Source of the DNA: Halorussus ruber
Lineage (GTDB): Archaea > Halobacteriota > Halobacteria > Halobacteriales > Haladaptataceae
Direction: 5' to 3'
Assembly (NCBI RefSeq): GCF_004765785.1
Contig: NZ_SBIT01000001.1
Span: 372,001 to 436,000, forward strand
Length of the DNA stretch: 64,000 nt
Part shown: one piece after another, positions 8,078-16,643 of the stretch
How positions within the stretch are numbered: position 1 is the stretch's first letter
How the letters are laid out: each line of letters begins with the position of its first letter
Program-made: the position numbers and the translations under genes
The notes under the pieces: generated by a model
The model's database searches: none
What the model was told of the DNA's origin: nothing
The model's input: only the letters and a program-made list of their open reading frames with translations

Positions 8078-8771
8078 ACCTGCCGCGTTTGACCCCCGGT
8101 GCAATGAACTCGTCGGACATTCGCTCGCGGTTGCGCTCGGCCAGCACGGCCCACTCTTCCAGTCCCTGCCGAATCTGATCTGTCGAGAACCCGATCGCCT
8201 CGCCCACCGCGGCGAGTTCCCGCGGCGCTCGCAGTTGGAGGTGCGAGCGCGGATTCGCGCTGACGACGTAGGGCGCGTCGTACTTCTCGACCAGTTCCCG
8301 AAGCTTTCGCAGGTCCTGCAATGCTTGCACTCGCGGCCCGCCGTCGTTCCGGAGGACGCGCGCGAGGTCGAACTCCACCCGAACCCCGTGTTCGACCGCG
8401 GCCTTCGCCAGCACGTGGTTGAAGTCACCCCGTTCACGCATCGGATGCGCCAGCACGTCCACCCGGTCGGACTCGACCGCGAACCGGTTCAGCGCGTTGG
8501 TCCCGCCGTGGAGCGCCAGAATCGTCTGCTTTGGCCGGTAGTTCCCGACGTGGCCCGACGCCACGTCGGGGTTGTCGGCCCGAATCTCGATGGCGTCCAC
8601 CATGTCCACGCCGTACTCCTCGGCGATTCGCGCTCGGTCGTAGTCGGCGGTCGCGTCGCTATGGTTGCGCACCACGACGCCGTCGAGGCCGTACTCGGCG
8701 GCGGTGGCGGCGAAGCGCGCGACGGTGCTGTCGCCGTCGGGGTGGGCGTGGACGCCTTCGTAGACAGGCAT
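8061..8771 (-). CDS. rnp3: RNase P protein component 3 (Rpp30)
   Basis: A 236-residue TIM-barrel protein of the Rpp30 family, the archaeal RNase P subunit that pairs with Pop5. It starts MPVYEGVHAHPDGDST, has VVRNHSD near 35, GVDMVDAIEIRADNP near 54, and the typical NRFAVESDRVDVLAHPM and GVRVEFDLARVLR segments; the C-terminal region ends in a helix with NRERMSDEF. PHP-like residues are present, but Rpp30 acts structurally rather than as a hydrolase. It begins the group rnp3, methyltransferase, (rhodanese-MBL), rnp2, psmA. Confidence 0.9.
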   Translation of the reverse strand: MPVYEGVHAHPDGDSTVARFAATAAEYGLDGVVVRNHSDATADYDRARIAEEYGVDMVDAIEIRADNPDVASGHVGNYRPKQTILALHGGTNALNRFAVESDRVDVLAHPMRERGDFNHVLAKAAVEHGVRVEFDLARVLRNDGGPRVQALQDLRKLRELVEKYDAPYVVSANPRSHLQLRAPRELAAVGEAIGFSTDQIRQGLEEWAVLAERNRERMSDEFIAPGVKRGRYEEEP

Positions 8772-8855
8772 GGACTGCTCTCTGGCGGATATTCTCCCGG
8801 CGGCGTTTTGGGTCTGTCCCTTCGACGCCGGGCTTCGAAATCCCCCTTTCGGTCC

Positions 8856-9920
8856 CTAAATCTCGACCGAGAACGACTCGCGGCCGGACGACTCCTCGGC
8901 GAAGGCCGCCAGCAGGTCGGCGGCGGCGTCCAAGTCCTCGGTGTCGATGACCTCGACCGGGGTGTGCATGTAGCGATTCGGCAGGCCGACGTTCAGCGAG
9001 GGAATCCCGCCCTGCGAGGTGTAGAAGGCGTCCGCGTCGGTTCCGGTCGAACGCCCGGAGGCCTGCAACTGGACCGGCAGGTCGGCGGCGTCACCGGCCT
9101 CTCGGACAGCACTGACGACCTCGGGGTGGTTCGAGGAGCCGCGGGCCACGACCGGCCCGCCGCCGAGTTCGACCTCGCCGTGTTCGTCGTCCTCGTTGCT
9201 GATGTCGGGCGAATCCACCGCGTGAGTCACGTCCACGGCGATGGCGGCGTCCACCGGCAGGTCGAACCCGACCATCTTCGCGCCCTGCTTGCCCAGTTCC
9301 TCTTGGACGGTGCTGACAGCGTAGACCGTCGCGTCAACGTCGGACTCGGCGGCGCGCCGGGCGGCCTCCGCGGCGACCCAGATGCCCACGCGGTTGTCCA
9401 TCCCGCGGGCGGCCATCCGGGTGCCCTGCAACTCTCGGACCGGCGTGTCGAAGGTGATGGGGTCGCCAACGTCCACGAGTTCGCGGGCCTCGGCCTCTGA
9501 CTCCGCGCCGATGTCGATGTGCTGTTCGGCCACGTCCTCGATTTCGTCCTCCTCGGTGTCGCGCAGGTGGATGGCGGTCTGGCCGACCACGCCCCGGACC
9601 ACGCCGTCGTCGGTGTGAATCTCGACGTGCTGGCCCTTCGTGACGGTGCGGTCGGTGCCGCCGACGCGCGAGGGGTGGATGTAGCCGTCGTCGTCCACGC
9701 TGTTGACCATCATGCCGATTTCGTCGGCGTGCCCGGTGAACGCGACTGCGGGGTCGCCACCTTCCACCACGGCCACGGCGTTGCCGTACTCGTCGGTTCG
9801 GACCTCGTCGGCGAACTCGGAGACGTACTCGACCCAGACGCGCTGCACGTCGGCCTCGAATCCGGACGGACTCGGGGTAGTTAGCAGACGTTCGAGAAAG
9901 TCGCGGTGCGGTTCGTCCAT
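8856..9920 (-). CDS. M42-family metallo-aminopeptidase (TET-like)
   Basis: A 354-residue M42 peptidase. Metal and catalytic motifs in order: FTGHADEIGMMV (His about 62), ARGMDNRVG (bridging Asp about 173), VQEELGKQGAK (catalytic and metal Glu), AVDVTHAVD and the final His in NRYMHTPVE. M42 enzymes form tetrahedral dodecamers that trim peptides released by the proteasome, which fits the location near psmA functionally, although it is not in that operon. The insertion with acidic residues (TEEDEIEDVAEQ) is a halophilic feature. The start ATG at 9920 gives the full N-terminal helix. Confidence 0.92.
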   Translation of the reverse strand: MDEPHRDFLERLLTTPSPSGFEADVQRVWVEYVSEFADEVRTDEYGNAVAVVEGGDPAVAFTGHADEIGMMVNSVDDDGYIHPSRVGGTDRTVTKGQHVEIHTDDGVVRGVVGQTAIHLRDTEEDEIEDVAEQHIDIGAESEAEARELVDVGDPITFDTPVRELQGTRMAARGMDNRVGIWVAAEAARRAAESDVDATVYAVSTVQEELGKQGAKMVGFDLPVDAAIAVDVTHAVDSPDISNEDDEHGEVELGGGPVVARGSSNHPEVVSAVREAGDAADLPVQLQASGRSTGTDADAFYTSQGGIPSLNVGLPNRYMHTPVEVIDTEDLDAAADLLAAFAEESSGRESFSVEI

Positions 9921-9992
9921 ACTTCCGACGAATCAGATGCATGGTAATGAACGTCACGGAAGCGTCGTCCCGTTTCCGACTGGTCGCCCCTT

Positions 9993-10523
9993 TTGACAGG
10001 CCGTCCGGTTCCAGACCGTTTCTCTTCCGACAGACAACGCCTAGTGGCGCGAAACCAGAACGCACTACCTTCTGCAAGTCCTGACGTACCTGTCGTGGGT
10101 GACTCAGGATACCGGGCCGTTGCGAACCACCCGACTGTCGTGCGCCTCTATCGGTTCGGCCTCGTCGGCGCGAGCGCAGCGGTCGTCCAGACGGCGGTCC
10201 TGTGGCTCCTCGTGGAGTTCGCGGGCCTCAACTACCTGGTCGCGGCCACCGTCGCCATCGAGTTCACCATCGTCCTCCAGTACGTAGCGAACAACGCCTG
10301 GACCTTCCAGCACGCGAAGTACACGACGAGATACGACTACTTCGTCGGCCTCGTCCGGACCAACATCGTCCGCGGGAGCGCGATTCCGATTCAACTCGCG
10401 CTCCTCTGGGCGTTCGTCAACTGGGCCGGACTGGTCTACCTGCTGGCGAACGGGTTCGCCATCTTCATCAGCGGCCTCTATCGGTACTATCTGGACTCGC
10501 GCTGGACGTGGCAGATTGCGTGA
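9993..10523 (+). CDS. GtrA-family membrane protein
   Basis: A 176-residue protein. After about 50 polar residues come four predicted membrane helices of the GtrA type: FGLVGASAAVVQTAVLWLLV, YLVAATVAIEFTIVLQYVAN, the segment from IVRGSAIPIQLALLWAFV, and YLLANGFAIFISGLYRYYL. It ends in the family's SRWTW motif. GtrA proteins are thought to flip or help transfer polyprenyl-linked sugars in surface-polysaccharide or N-glycan assembly. The long N-terminal tail suggests the true start may be an internal codon near 10100. It is divergent from the M42 gene. Confidence 0.85.
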   Translation: MTGRPVPDRFSSDRQRLVARNQNALPSASPDVPVVGDSGYRAVANHPTVVRLYRFGLVGASAAVVQTAVLWLLVEFAGLNYLVAATVAIEFTIVLQYVANNAWTFQHAKYTTRYDYFVGLVRTNIVRGSAIPIQLALLWAFVNWAGLVYLLANGFAIFISGLYRYYLDSRWTWQIA

Positions 10524-10655
10524 ATAATTCTCGATGTAAGTATTTGAATCGGTTCCATCTACTTGGCATTCGATTCGACGTATTTACTAAGCTTGCTTAC
10601 GGGACCTTGATAAGCAACGAAAAGATTAATACTAATCTAACCACCCTCATTCATT

Positions 10656-11111
10656 ATGAGAAAATTACACTTTGGCCGTCGGGGTTTCTTACAATACTTT
10701 AGTTGCGGAATTACTGCGCTTCTCGCAGGATGTAGTTCGCAAAATCGGACAAAAGAGTCCAAAAACGAGGAGCTACCTTCATTACGGCGAGTATCTGTAA
10801 AAAATCACGATGCAACCACTCGAACAGTCGATGTTGTCATCAAGCGCGACGGTGAAATAATCTATTGGGAGGAATTTGAGATTCGCGGGAAGGATCAGTC
10901 GAAAGATATCACATATGGCCCTGAAATTACACCACCAGCGTTCAAATCCATGCCCGCGAAGTGGGCCATCTCATCTCACCTTAGTGGTAAACCGACTGGG
11001 AAAACGTTCGACCTTACCGCGAACGGGTCAAGCGGGTGTTACGATGTGATGATTCAGATAAAGGAGGGAACTATCGAGTTCCTCCGTGATACGCCAGAGT
11101 GTTCAGAATAA
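10656..11111 (+). CDS. Haloarchaeal lipoprotein, function unknown
   Basis: A 151-residue secreted protein. The N-terminus has an RRGFLQ twin-arginine motif, a short hydrophobic segment (FSCGITALLAG) and a lipobox ending AGC near residue 25, so it is probably Tat-exported and lipid-anchored. The mature part is a compact beta-rich domain (VSVKNHDATTRTVDVVIKRD, then CYDVMIQI) with two further cysteines. Base composition is clearly lower in GC than in the neighbours, with many A- or T-ending codons, which suggests recent acquisition. It converges on the Tat-exported protein gene at 11124 with 12 nt between the stops. Confidence 0.7.
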   Translation: MRKLHFGRRGFLQYFSCGITALLAGCSSQNRTKESKNEELPSLRRVSVKNHDATTRTVDVVIKRDGEIIYWEEFEIRGKDQSKDITYGPEITPPAFKSMPAKWAISSHLSGKPTGKTFDLTANGSSGCYDVMIQIKEGTIEFLRDTPECSE

Positions 11112-11123
11112 GAGTGAATCGTC

Positions 11124-12098
11124 CTATTGGACTAACGTCAGCGGAGCCTCGTGGGCGAAGTACATCGGTTTTCCGACGCTATTCAGATGTCGTTCTCGGG
11201 TTTCTTCTGAGAGACCTAATTGTTTCGTCCGCTTTGCGATTTTCGCGTACGGAATTTGCTCGACGAGCCATCCCGATTTCGGACGGAAGAGAGTCGTTCC
11301 CATCGAAGTCGTTGTTTTCCGTTGGCTCGAAAGATTACTTACTGTTCCTTCTGACGGAACGTAGTCTCCATTGATTGTGAACGTGTAATTCGTGTCACAC
11401 GCAAGGTCGTAATTACCCACGCACTCGGTCCCGATGTCGAAGACAGAATCATTGGAGTCGGTACACGCTTTGATCCAGCGGAAGAACGAGGTATCCGCTT
11501 TCAGATCATTATATGCCCAGATATCGTCGTGGGCGTGAGAGCCGTCCGCACCGGGGTCAACGACATATTTAGCTGCGATATCCGCAGCACTGAACGCGAA
11601 CGTCGCCAGCGAACTGAGTCTCGTAATCGCTTCTCTTGCGATTGCTAGCGCGAACTCAGTGTGATCGAAATCGTCCGAATCACTGACTTTCGGGTGAACA
11701 CCGATCTTCTTATCATGAACCGAGATGTACATGTTTTGGGTGGTTCCGTTGGTTAACCACCAAGACTGTTCTTCGACTGCTGGTACGATGTTGTCGTTTT
11801 CTGTATCACGTGTTGAAGTTGTGGAGGAGACTCTGAAATCGTGTCCCCAACCATCTCCTCCGCCAATCCAATCAGCGCCATACCATCCGACCGCAGATGA
11901 GTGGTAGAGTCCCACGTTCCACGTATTGTAGATTTCGTCGCTGTCGTTCTTCGACCATTTTTCTTGTGGGGTGTCTTCTGCCGCCGCAGGGATGACGGCA
12001 GTGTTCGACAGTCCAAGTCCGGCGAACGAGCCACCGAGGCTTAGAGCGCCAGCCTTTTTTAGTGCATCTCTTCTACTAAATTTGTATTTCTCTAGCAT
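11124..12098 (-). CDS. Tat-exported protein, function unknown
   Basis: A 324-residue protein with a clear Tat signal: SRRDALKKAG (residues 8-17), a hydrophobic core (ALSLGGSFAGLGLSNTAVI) and an AAA cleavage region. The mature sequence is rich in Asp, Ser and Trp (SAVGWYGADWIGGGDGWGHD) and has a cluster of three cysteines near residues 210-235 (ACTDS, TECVGN, LACDT) that could form disulfides outside the cell. No known catalytic motif was recognised. Codon use is AT-richer than the flanks and the gene is followed upstream by strongly AT-rich DNA. It is not halocin C8-like; a secreted enzyme or toxin-like protein cannot be excluded. Confidence 0.65.
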   Translation of the reverse strand: MLEKYKFSRRDALKKAGALSLGGSFAGLGLSNTAVIPAAAEDTPQEKWSKNDSDEIYNTWNVGLYHSSAVGWYGADWIGGGDGWGHDFRVSSTTSTRDTENDNIVPAVEEQSWWLTNGTTQNMYISVHDKKIGVHPKVSDSDDFDHTEFALAIAREAITRLSSLATFAFSAADIAAKYVVDPGADGSHAHDDIWAYNDLKADTSFFRWIKACTDSNDSVFDIGTECVGNYDLACDTNYTFTINGDYVPSEGTVSNLSSQRKTTTSMGTTLFRPKSGWLVEQIPYAKIAKRTKQLGLSEETRERHLNSVGKPMYFAHEAPLTLVQ

Positions 12099-12250
12099 GC
12101 AATTTCTGGCTAATTGTTGGATGTTTAATTAGTTTTCTAAATATTTATTAAATTAATATAATACATAAACTCACGGAAGACATTGATTCACCGAAACGGC
12201 AATTGACTTCAGTTATAAGACGGGAAAAGAAACAGTAAACCGCTGTTCGA

Positions 12251-13402
12251 CTAGAAACCTTTACCAAGAAGCTCGCGGGCGATGATGTTCTTCTGAATCT
12301 CGGTGGTGCCCTCGTAAATCTGGGTAATCTTGGCGTCGCGGTAGAACCGCTCGACCGGGAAGTCGTTGACGTAGCCAGCGCCGCCGTGAATCTGGACGGC
12401 CTCGTCGGCCACGTCCACAGCGACCTGCGAGGAGAACTCCTTGGCCATGCTGGCGAGCTTCGTGATGTCCTCGCCCTGGTCGACGTTCCACGCGGCCTTG
12501 TAGGTCAGGTTGCGCGCGGCCTCGGTCTGGGTGTGCATCTCGGCGAGTTTGTGCTGGATAGCCTGGAACTCCGAGATGGGGCGGTCGAACTGTTCGCGCT
12601 CCTCGGCGTAGTCGAGGGCGGCCTCGCAGGCACCCTTGGCGATGCCGACGCCTTGGGCGGCGACCGCGGTCCGGGTCTCGTCGAAGAACTGCATCTGCTG
12701 GAGGAAGCCCATGCCGCGCGTGCCGATGAGGTTCTCCTCGGGAACTCGCACGTCGTTCAGGACGAGTTCGGCCGTGTCGGAGGCCCGAATGCCCAGTTTG
12801 CCCGTAATCTTGTCGGCCTCGAAGCCGTCGCGGTCGGACTCGACGACGATTTGGGAGAAGCCGTTGTACCGACCGTCGGCGTCGGGGTCGGTCTGACAGA
12901 GGACGACGTAGTAGTCGCCGACCGAGCCGTTCGTAATCCACATCTTGTTGCCATTAATCACCCATTCATCGCCGTCCTTCTCGGCCTGCGTCGAGACGCT
13001 GGAGACGTCGGAACCGGTGTCGGGTTCGGAGATGGCCGCGCCCATGATGGCCTCGCCCTCGGCGACCGGGGTCAGGAAACGCTCTTTCTGCTCGTCGGTG
13101 CCGAACTCCATGATGGCGTCCGCGCCGAACGCCGCCGACGTGATGCAGAGGCCGATACCGGGGTCCACGGCGAACAGCTCCTCGGTGATGATGGCCGACT
13201 CGAGGTTGCTGTAGCCCGCGCCGCCGTACTCGATGGGGATGTGGGCACCGAGGAGACCCATCTTCGCGGCCTCGTCCATGATTTCCCACGGATACTCCTC
13301 GTTGACGTCGTACTCGCTGGCTATCGGTTCGATTTCGTTCTCGGCGAACCGGCGCACTTCCTCTCGAATCTGCTTCTGTTCGTCGGAGAGTCCGAAGTCC
13401 AT
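12251..13402 (-). CDS. Acyl-CoA dehydrogenase
   Basis: A 383-residue FAD-dependent acyl-CoA dehydrogenase of full family length. Visible marks: [13 protein letters not shown] (FAD and substrate loop, about 127), [15 protein letters not shown] (about 152), the helical C-terminal domain with [20 protein letters not shown], and the catalytic-base region [11 protein letters not shown] (Glu about 366). It introduces the trans-2 double bond in fatty acyl-CoA, passing electrons to ETF. It is divergent from the fused hydroxyacyl-CoA dehydrogenase/enoyl-CoA hydratase gene, and the 115-nt shared region probably holds both promoters. Chain-length preference is unknown. Confidence 0.95.
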   Translation of the reverse strand: MDFGLSDEQKQIREEVRRFAENEIEPIASEYDVNEEYPWEIMDEAAKMGLLGAHIPIEYGGAGYSNLESAIITEELFAVDPGIGLCITSAAFGADAIMEFGTDEQKERFLTPVAEGEAIMGAAISEPDTGSDVSSVSTQAEKDGDEWVINGNKMWITNGSVGDYYVVLCQTDPDADGRYNGFSQIVVESDRDGFEADKITGKLGIRASDTAELVLNDVRVPEENLIGTRGMGFLQQMQFFDETRTAVAAQGVGIAKGACEAALDYAEEREQFDRPISEFQAIQHKLAEMHTQTEAARNLTYKAAWNVDQGEDITKLASMAKEFSSQVAVDVADEAVQIHGGAGYVNDFPVERFYRDAKITQIYEGTTEIQKNIIARELLGKGF

Positions 13403-13517
13403 GGGTCAGGATTACATACCCTGCCCTAAATCCTTTTGTAACCGTAAGTGAACTCGAACGAAGTTTCTAACCTGCGATAGGGAAACGTTGAAACGCCCGG
13501 CAACCGAGGGCACGAAC

Positions 13518-15500
13518 ATGGACGTCGAAGATATCAACACCATCGCGGTTCTCGGAGCGGGCAACATGGGCCACGGCATCGCCGAAGTCGCCGCCCTCGC
13601 AGGGTACGAGGTCAACCTGCGCGACATCAAAGACGAGTTCGTCCAGAACGGCTACGAACAGATCGAGTGGAGCCTCGACAAACTCGCCGAGAAAGACCAG
13701 ATCTCGCAGGACGAGGCCGACGCGGCCCTCGACCGCGTGACGCCCCTCGTCGACTTCGAGGAGGCCGCCTCGGACGCCGACTTCGTCATCGAGGCGGTGC
13801 CCGAGAAGATGGACATCAAGAAGGACGTCTACGGCGAACTCGAAGAGTACGCGCCCGACGAGGCCGTCTTCGCCACCAACACGTCCAGCCTCTCGATCAC
13901 GGAACTCTCGGAGGTCACCGAGCGACCCGAGCGCTTCTGCGGGATGCACTTTTTCAACCCGCCGGTCCGGATGCAGTTGGTCGAGGTCATCTCGGGCGAA
14001 CACACCGACGACGAGGTGCTGGACCTGACCGAGGACCTCGCCGAGGAGATGGGCAAGACGCCGGTCCGCGTCCGCAAGGACAGTCCCGGCTTCATCGTGA
14101 ACCGCGTCCTCGTCCCCCTCATGAACGAGGCGGCGTGGATGGTCGAAACTGGGGAGTACACCATCGAGGAAGTCGACAGCGCGACCAAGTTCGACATCGG
14201 CCTCCCGATGGGGAGCTTCGAACTCGCCGACCAAGTGGGAATCGACGTCGGCTACCACGTCCTCGAATACATGCACGACGTGCTGGGCGACGCCTACGAA
14301 CCCTGCCCGCTCCTCGAAGGGAAGGTCGAGGAGGAGAAACTCGGCAAGAAGACCGGCGAAGGCTTCTACGACTACGACGACGGCGGCGCGGACATCCCCA
14401 CCGACGCCGGAAGCGAGGACGCCGTCCACCGCCTGCAGGCCGTGATGGCCAACGAAGTCGCCAAACTCGTCGGCAACGACGTGGCCGACCCCGACGCCAT
14501 CGACGAGGCCGTCATGCTCGGCGCTGGCTTCCCCGAAGGCCCGGCGAAGATGACCGACGACGCGGGTCTCGACACGCTGGTCGAGACGCTCGACGACCTT
14601 CAAGAGGAAACCGGCGCACAGCGTTACGAGGCCGCCGACTACCTCCGCGAGGCCGCCGAACAGGGCGGCTTCCGCGGCGGCGAGGACGGCGGCGACAGCG
14701 AATCGGGTGCATACGACTACGACACCATCCGCGTCGAGAAGCCCGGCGAGATGGTCGGCAAAGTCGTCCTCGACCGCCCGCACCGGATGAACACCATCAG
14801 CGACGAACTCCTTGACGACCTCTCCGACGCCGTGGACGCGCTGGAGGCGGACGACGACGTGCGCGCCATCCTCCTCGTCGGCGAGGGCGACAAGGCCTTC
14901 TCCGCCGGTGCAGACGTTCAGAGCATGGCCGCGGGCGGCGGCGACCCCCTTCAGGCGGTCGAACTCTCGAAGAAGGGCCAGGAGACCTTCGGCAAGCTCG
15001 AGGAGTGCCCGATGCCGGTCGTCGCGGGCATCGACGGCTACTGTCTGGGCGGCGGCATGGAACTGGCGACCTGCGCCGACATGCGCGTCGCCAGCGAACG
15101 CTCGCAGTTCGGCCAGCCCGAACACGACCTCGGCCTCCTCCCCGGCTGGGGCGGCACCCAGCGCCTCAAACACATCGTCGGCGAGGGCCGCGCGAAAGAA
15201 ATCATCTTCACCGCCGACCGCTTCGACCCCGAGCCGATGGCGGACTTCGGCTTCGTCAACGAAGTCGTCGAGGTCTCGGAGTTCGAGGAGCGGGCCTTCG
15301 AACTCGCGGCCGACCTCGCCGCCGGACCGCCCATCGCCCAGAAGTACACCAAGCGCGCGATGCTCGCCGGTCGAGACGACACCGACGCCGGTCTGGAAGT
15401 CGAATCGCAGGCGTTCGGCCACCTCATGAGTACCGACGACCTGATGGAGGGCATCACGGCGTTCATGGGCGACGGTGAGCCAGACTTCGAAGGGAAGTGA
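13518..15500 (+). CDS. 3-hydroxyacyl-CoA dehydrogenase / enoyl-CoA hydratase fusion
   Basis: A 660-residue bifunctional enzyme. Residues 1-290 are a 3-hydroxyacyl-CoA dehydrogenase (NAD motif LGAGNMGHGIAE; catalytic GMHFFNPPVRM; SPGFIVNRVL), followed by the second helical lobe (about 300-385). A linker rich in Gly and Asp (GGEDGGDSESG) leads to the C-terminal crotonase domain (about 410-660) with the oxyanion-hole region DGYCLGGGMELATCADMR and the acid-base Glu in QPEHDLGLLPGWGG. The order (dehydrogenase first) is the reverse of bacterial FadB and matches the archaeal crotonyl-CoA hydratase/3-hydroxybutyryl-CoA dehydrogenase type. The start 13518 (MDVEDINTIAVLG) is preferred over ATG 13488. 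Confidence 0.93.
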   Translation: MDVEDINTIAVLGAGNMGHGIAEVAALAGYEVNLRDIKDEFVQNGYEQIEWSLDKLAEKDQISQDEADAALDRVTPLVDFEEAASDADFVIEAVPEKMDIKKDVYGELEEYAPDEAVFATNTSSLSITELSEVTERPERFCGMHFFNPPVRMQLVEVISGEHTDDEVLDLTEDLAEEMGKTPVRVRKDSPGFIVNRVLVPLMNEAAWMVETGEYTIEEVDSATKFDIGLPMGSFELADQVGIDVGYHVLEYMHDVLGDAYEPCPLLEGKVEEEKLGKKTGEGFYDYDDGGADIPTDAGSEDAVHRLQAVMANEVAKLVGNDVADPDAIDEAVMLGAGFPEGPAKMTDDAGLDTLVETLDDLQEETGAQRYEAADYLREAAEQGGFRGGEDGGDSESGAYDYDTIRVEKPGEMVGKVVLDRPHRMNTISDELLDDLSDAVDALEADDDVRAILLVGEGDKAFSAGADVQSMAAGGGDPLQAVELSKKGQETFGKLEECPMPVVAGIDGYCLGGGMELATCADMRVASERSQFGQPEHDLGLLPGWGGTQRLKHIVGEGRAKEIIFTADRFDPEPMADFGFVNEVVEVSEFEERAFELAADLAAGPPIAQKYTKRAMLAGRDDTDAGLEVESQAFGHLMSTDDLMEGITAFMGDGEPDFEGK

Positions 15501-15663
15501 CCGAAGCGAACGCCGTCAGGGTTTGCGGCTGACGGGAACTAACTCATTCGGCGTAGACATTTTCATTTCCTAAGGTGGCGATTCTGATTTCACAGCGGTC
15601 GTGCTGAGTGACCACTGTCGGTTATCTCCGAATACGTTTCTCCCCCAGTTCCGAGAAATTTTT

Positions 15664-15690
15664 GTAGTCTCGATAGTCTAGAAAGACTAC
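15664..15690 (+). promoter_or_regulatory. Hairpin directly before the HNH gene start
   Basis: The arms GTAGTCT (15664-15670) and AGACTAC (15684-15690) form a 7-bp stem ending two bases before the ATG at 15693. In a transcript it could mask the start region, or the dyad could be an operator for the encoded helix-turn-helix. Both readings are inferences. Confidence 0.45.
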
Positions 15691-15692
15691 AG

Positions 15693-16424
15693 ATGAAGCG
15701 ATACCGGAACAGTCGTTGGCTCGAAGAAAAGTACTGGGAGGAGGGACTGACGCAGAAGGAAATCGCCGAGAAATGCGGTATCTCGCCGACGACAGTCCGG
15801 AAGTACATGAAGCGGTTCGACATTCCCACCCGCGAGATGCGCGGCGAGAATCACCCGATGTACGGCCGAGAGCGAACCGAAGAGGAAAAACAGAAAATCT
15901 CCGAATCGTTGGAAGGTCGGACCCTCTCGGACGAGACTCGACGGAAGATGTCGGAAGCACAACGAGGACAGGAACTTCCGAAGGACGTGCGCGAGAAGAT
16001 TTCTAATTCCCTTGAAGGCTTCACTCGACCCGAGGAAACCCGCCGAAAGATGAGCGAATCTACAGCAGGAGAGCAAAACCCGAACTGGCGAGGCGGATAC
16101 AGCAATCGGTACGGCTCTGGCTGGTCGGTCGTGCGCGAGAAAATCCGTGAACGCGACGTAGTGTGCCAGCATTGCGGTCACGACGGGTCAGAACGCCGTC
16201 TAGAAGTACACCACATCGTCCCTGTTCGGGTGTTCCGGAAGGCCGACCATCTCGAAATCGAGGACGCACACGAGGAATCGAACCTCGTCCTGCTCTGCAA
16301 CCGCTGTCACGGTCACGCAGATCACGGACAAATCGAGTTCGACGCTCCGATAGAACTACTCTTCAAGGGCAAGCGCGAGAACCCATCACGTGACAAATCG
16401 CCCCACGGCGAGAGAGCGATTTAG
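15693..16424 (+). CDS. HNH endonuclease with HTH and NUMOD3 motifs (homing-type)
   Basis: A 243-residue protein with three parts. Residues 1-50 form a helix-turn-helix (LTQKEIAEKCGISPTTVRKY). Residues about 55-135 hold repeated NUMOD3-like DNA-binding motifs (ENHPMYGRERTEE, then KISESLEGRTLSDETRRKMS, KISNSLEGFTRPEETRRKMS). Residues about 145-215 form an HNH nuclease (CQHCGHDGSERRLEVHHIVP, and LVLLCNRCHGHADHG with zinc-type CxxC pairs). The architecture is typical of free-standing or intron-encoded homing endonucleases. Lower GC upstream and a position 67 nt before a tRNA gene point to a mobile origin. No split gene or intron boundary was found around it. Confidence 0.85.
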   Translation: MKRYRNSRWLEEKYWEEGLTQKEIAEKCGISPTTVRKYMKRFDIPTREMRGENHPMYGRERTEEEKQKISESLEGRTLSDETRRKMSEAQRGQELPKDVREKISNSLEGFTRPEETRRKMSESTAGEQNPNWRGGYSNRYGSGWSVVREKIRERDVVCQHCGHDGSERRLEVHHIVPVRVFRKADHLEIEDAHEESNLVLLCNRCHGHADHGQIEFDAPIELLFKGKRENPSRDKSPHGERAI

Positions 16425-16430
16425 TTGGGT

Positions 16431-16436
16431 TTATAA
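16431..16436 (+). promoter_or_regulatory. TATA-like box for tRNA-Glu
   Basis: TTATAA at 16431-16436 lies about 58 nt upstream of the mature tRNA 5' end, giving a predicted short leader of roughly 30 nt that RNase P would remove. It falls just after the stop of the HNH gene at 16424. Confidence 0.45.
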
Positions 16437-16491
16437 GCATGCGGGCCATTCGTCGAAATGCGTCCGGAAGTGGACCCGGACCGAAGTAGTC

Positions 16492-16566
16492 GCTCCGTTA
16501 GTGTAGTCCGGCCAATCATCAGGGCCTTTCGAGCCCCGGACCTGGGTTCAAATCCCAGACGGAGCA
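16492..16566 (+). tRNA. tRNA-Glu (anticodon UUC)
   Basis: The sequence folds into a complete cloverleaf. The acceptor arms GCTCCGT (16492-16498) and ACGGAGC (16559-16565) pair, with discriminator A at 16566. The T arm CTGGG-TTCAAAT-CCCAG is perfect. The anticodon loop CTTTCGA has U33 followed by TTC, reading GAA (Glu). The acceptor and D-arm sequence resemble other haloarchaeal tRNA-Glu. The first anticodon-stem pair is an A-C mismatch, while the other four pairs are sound. No intron. CCA is not encoded. Confidence 0.93.
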
Positions 16567-16643
16567 TACTTTTCCAAGAAATTACCCTCGATTAGCGACG
16601 ATTCTTCAATTCTCGCGTTCCGCAAACCGCGCCGAGGTCCGAC

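Noticed and set aside
11124-12098. Halocin C8-type precursor
   Set aside because: Although Tat-exported and with cysteines near the C-terminal third, it lacks the dense cysteine pattern and small C-terminal peptide of halocin C8.
16424-16566. tRNA intron or group I intron linked to the HNH gene
   Set aside because: tRNA-Glu folds without any insertion and the nuclease gene lies wholly outside it.
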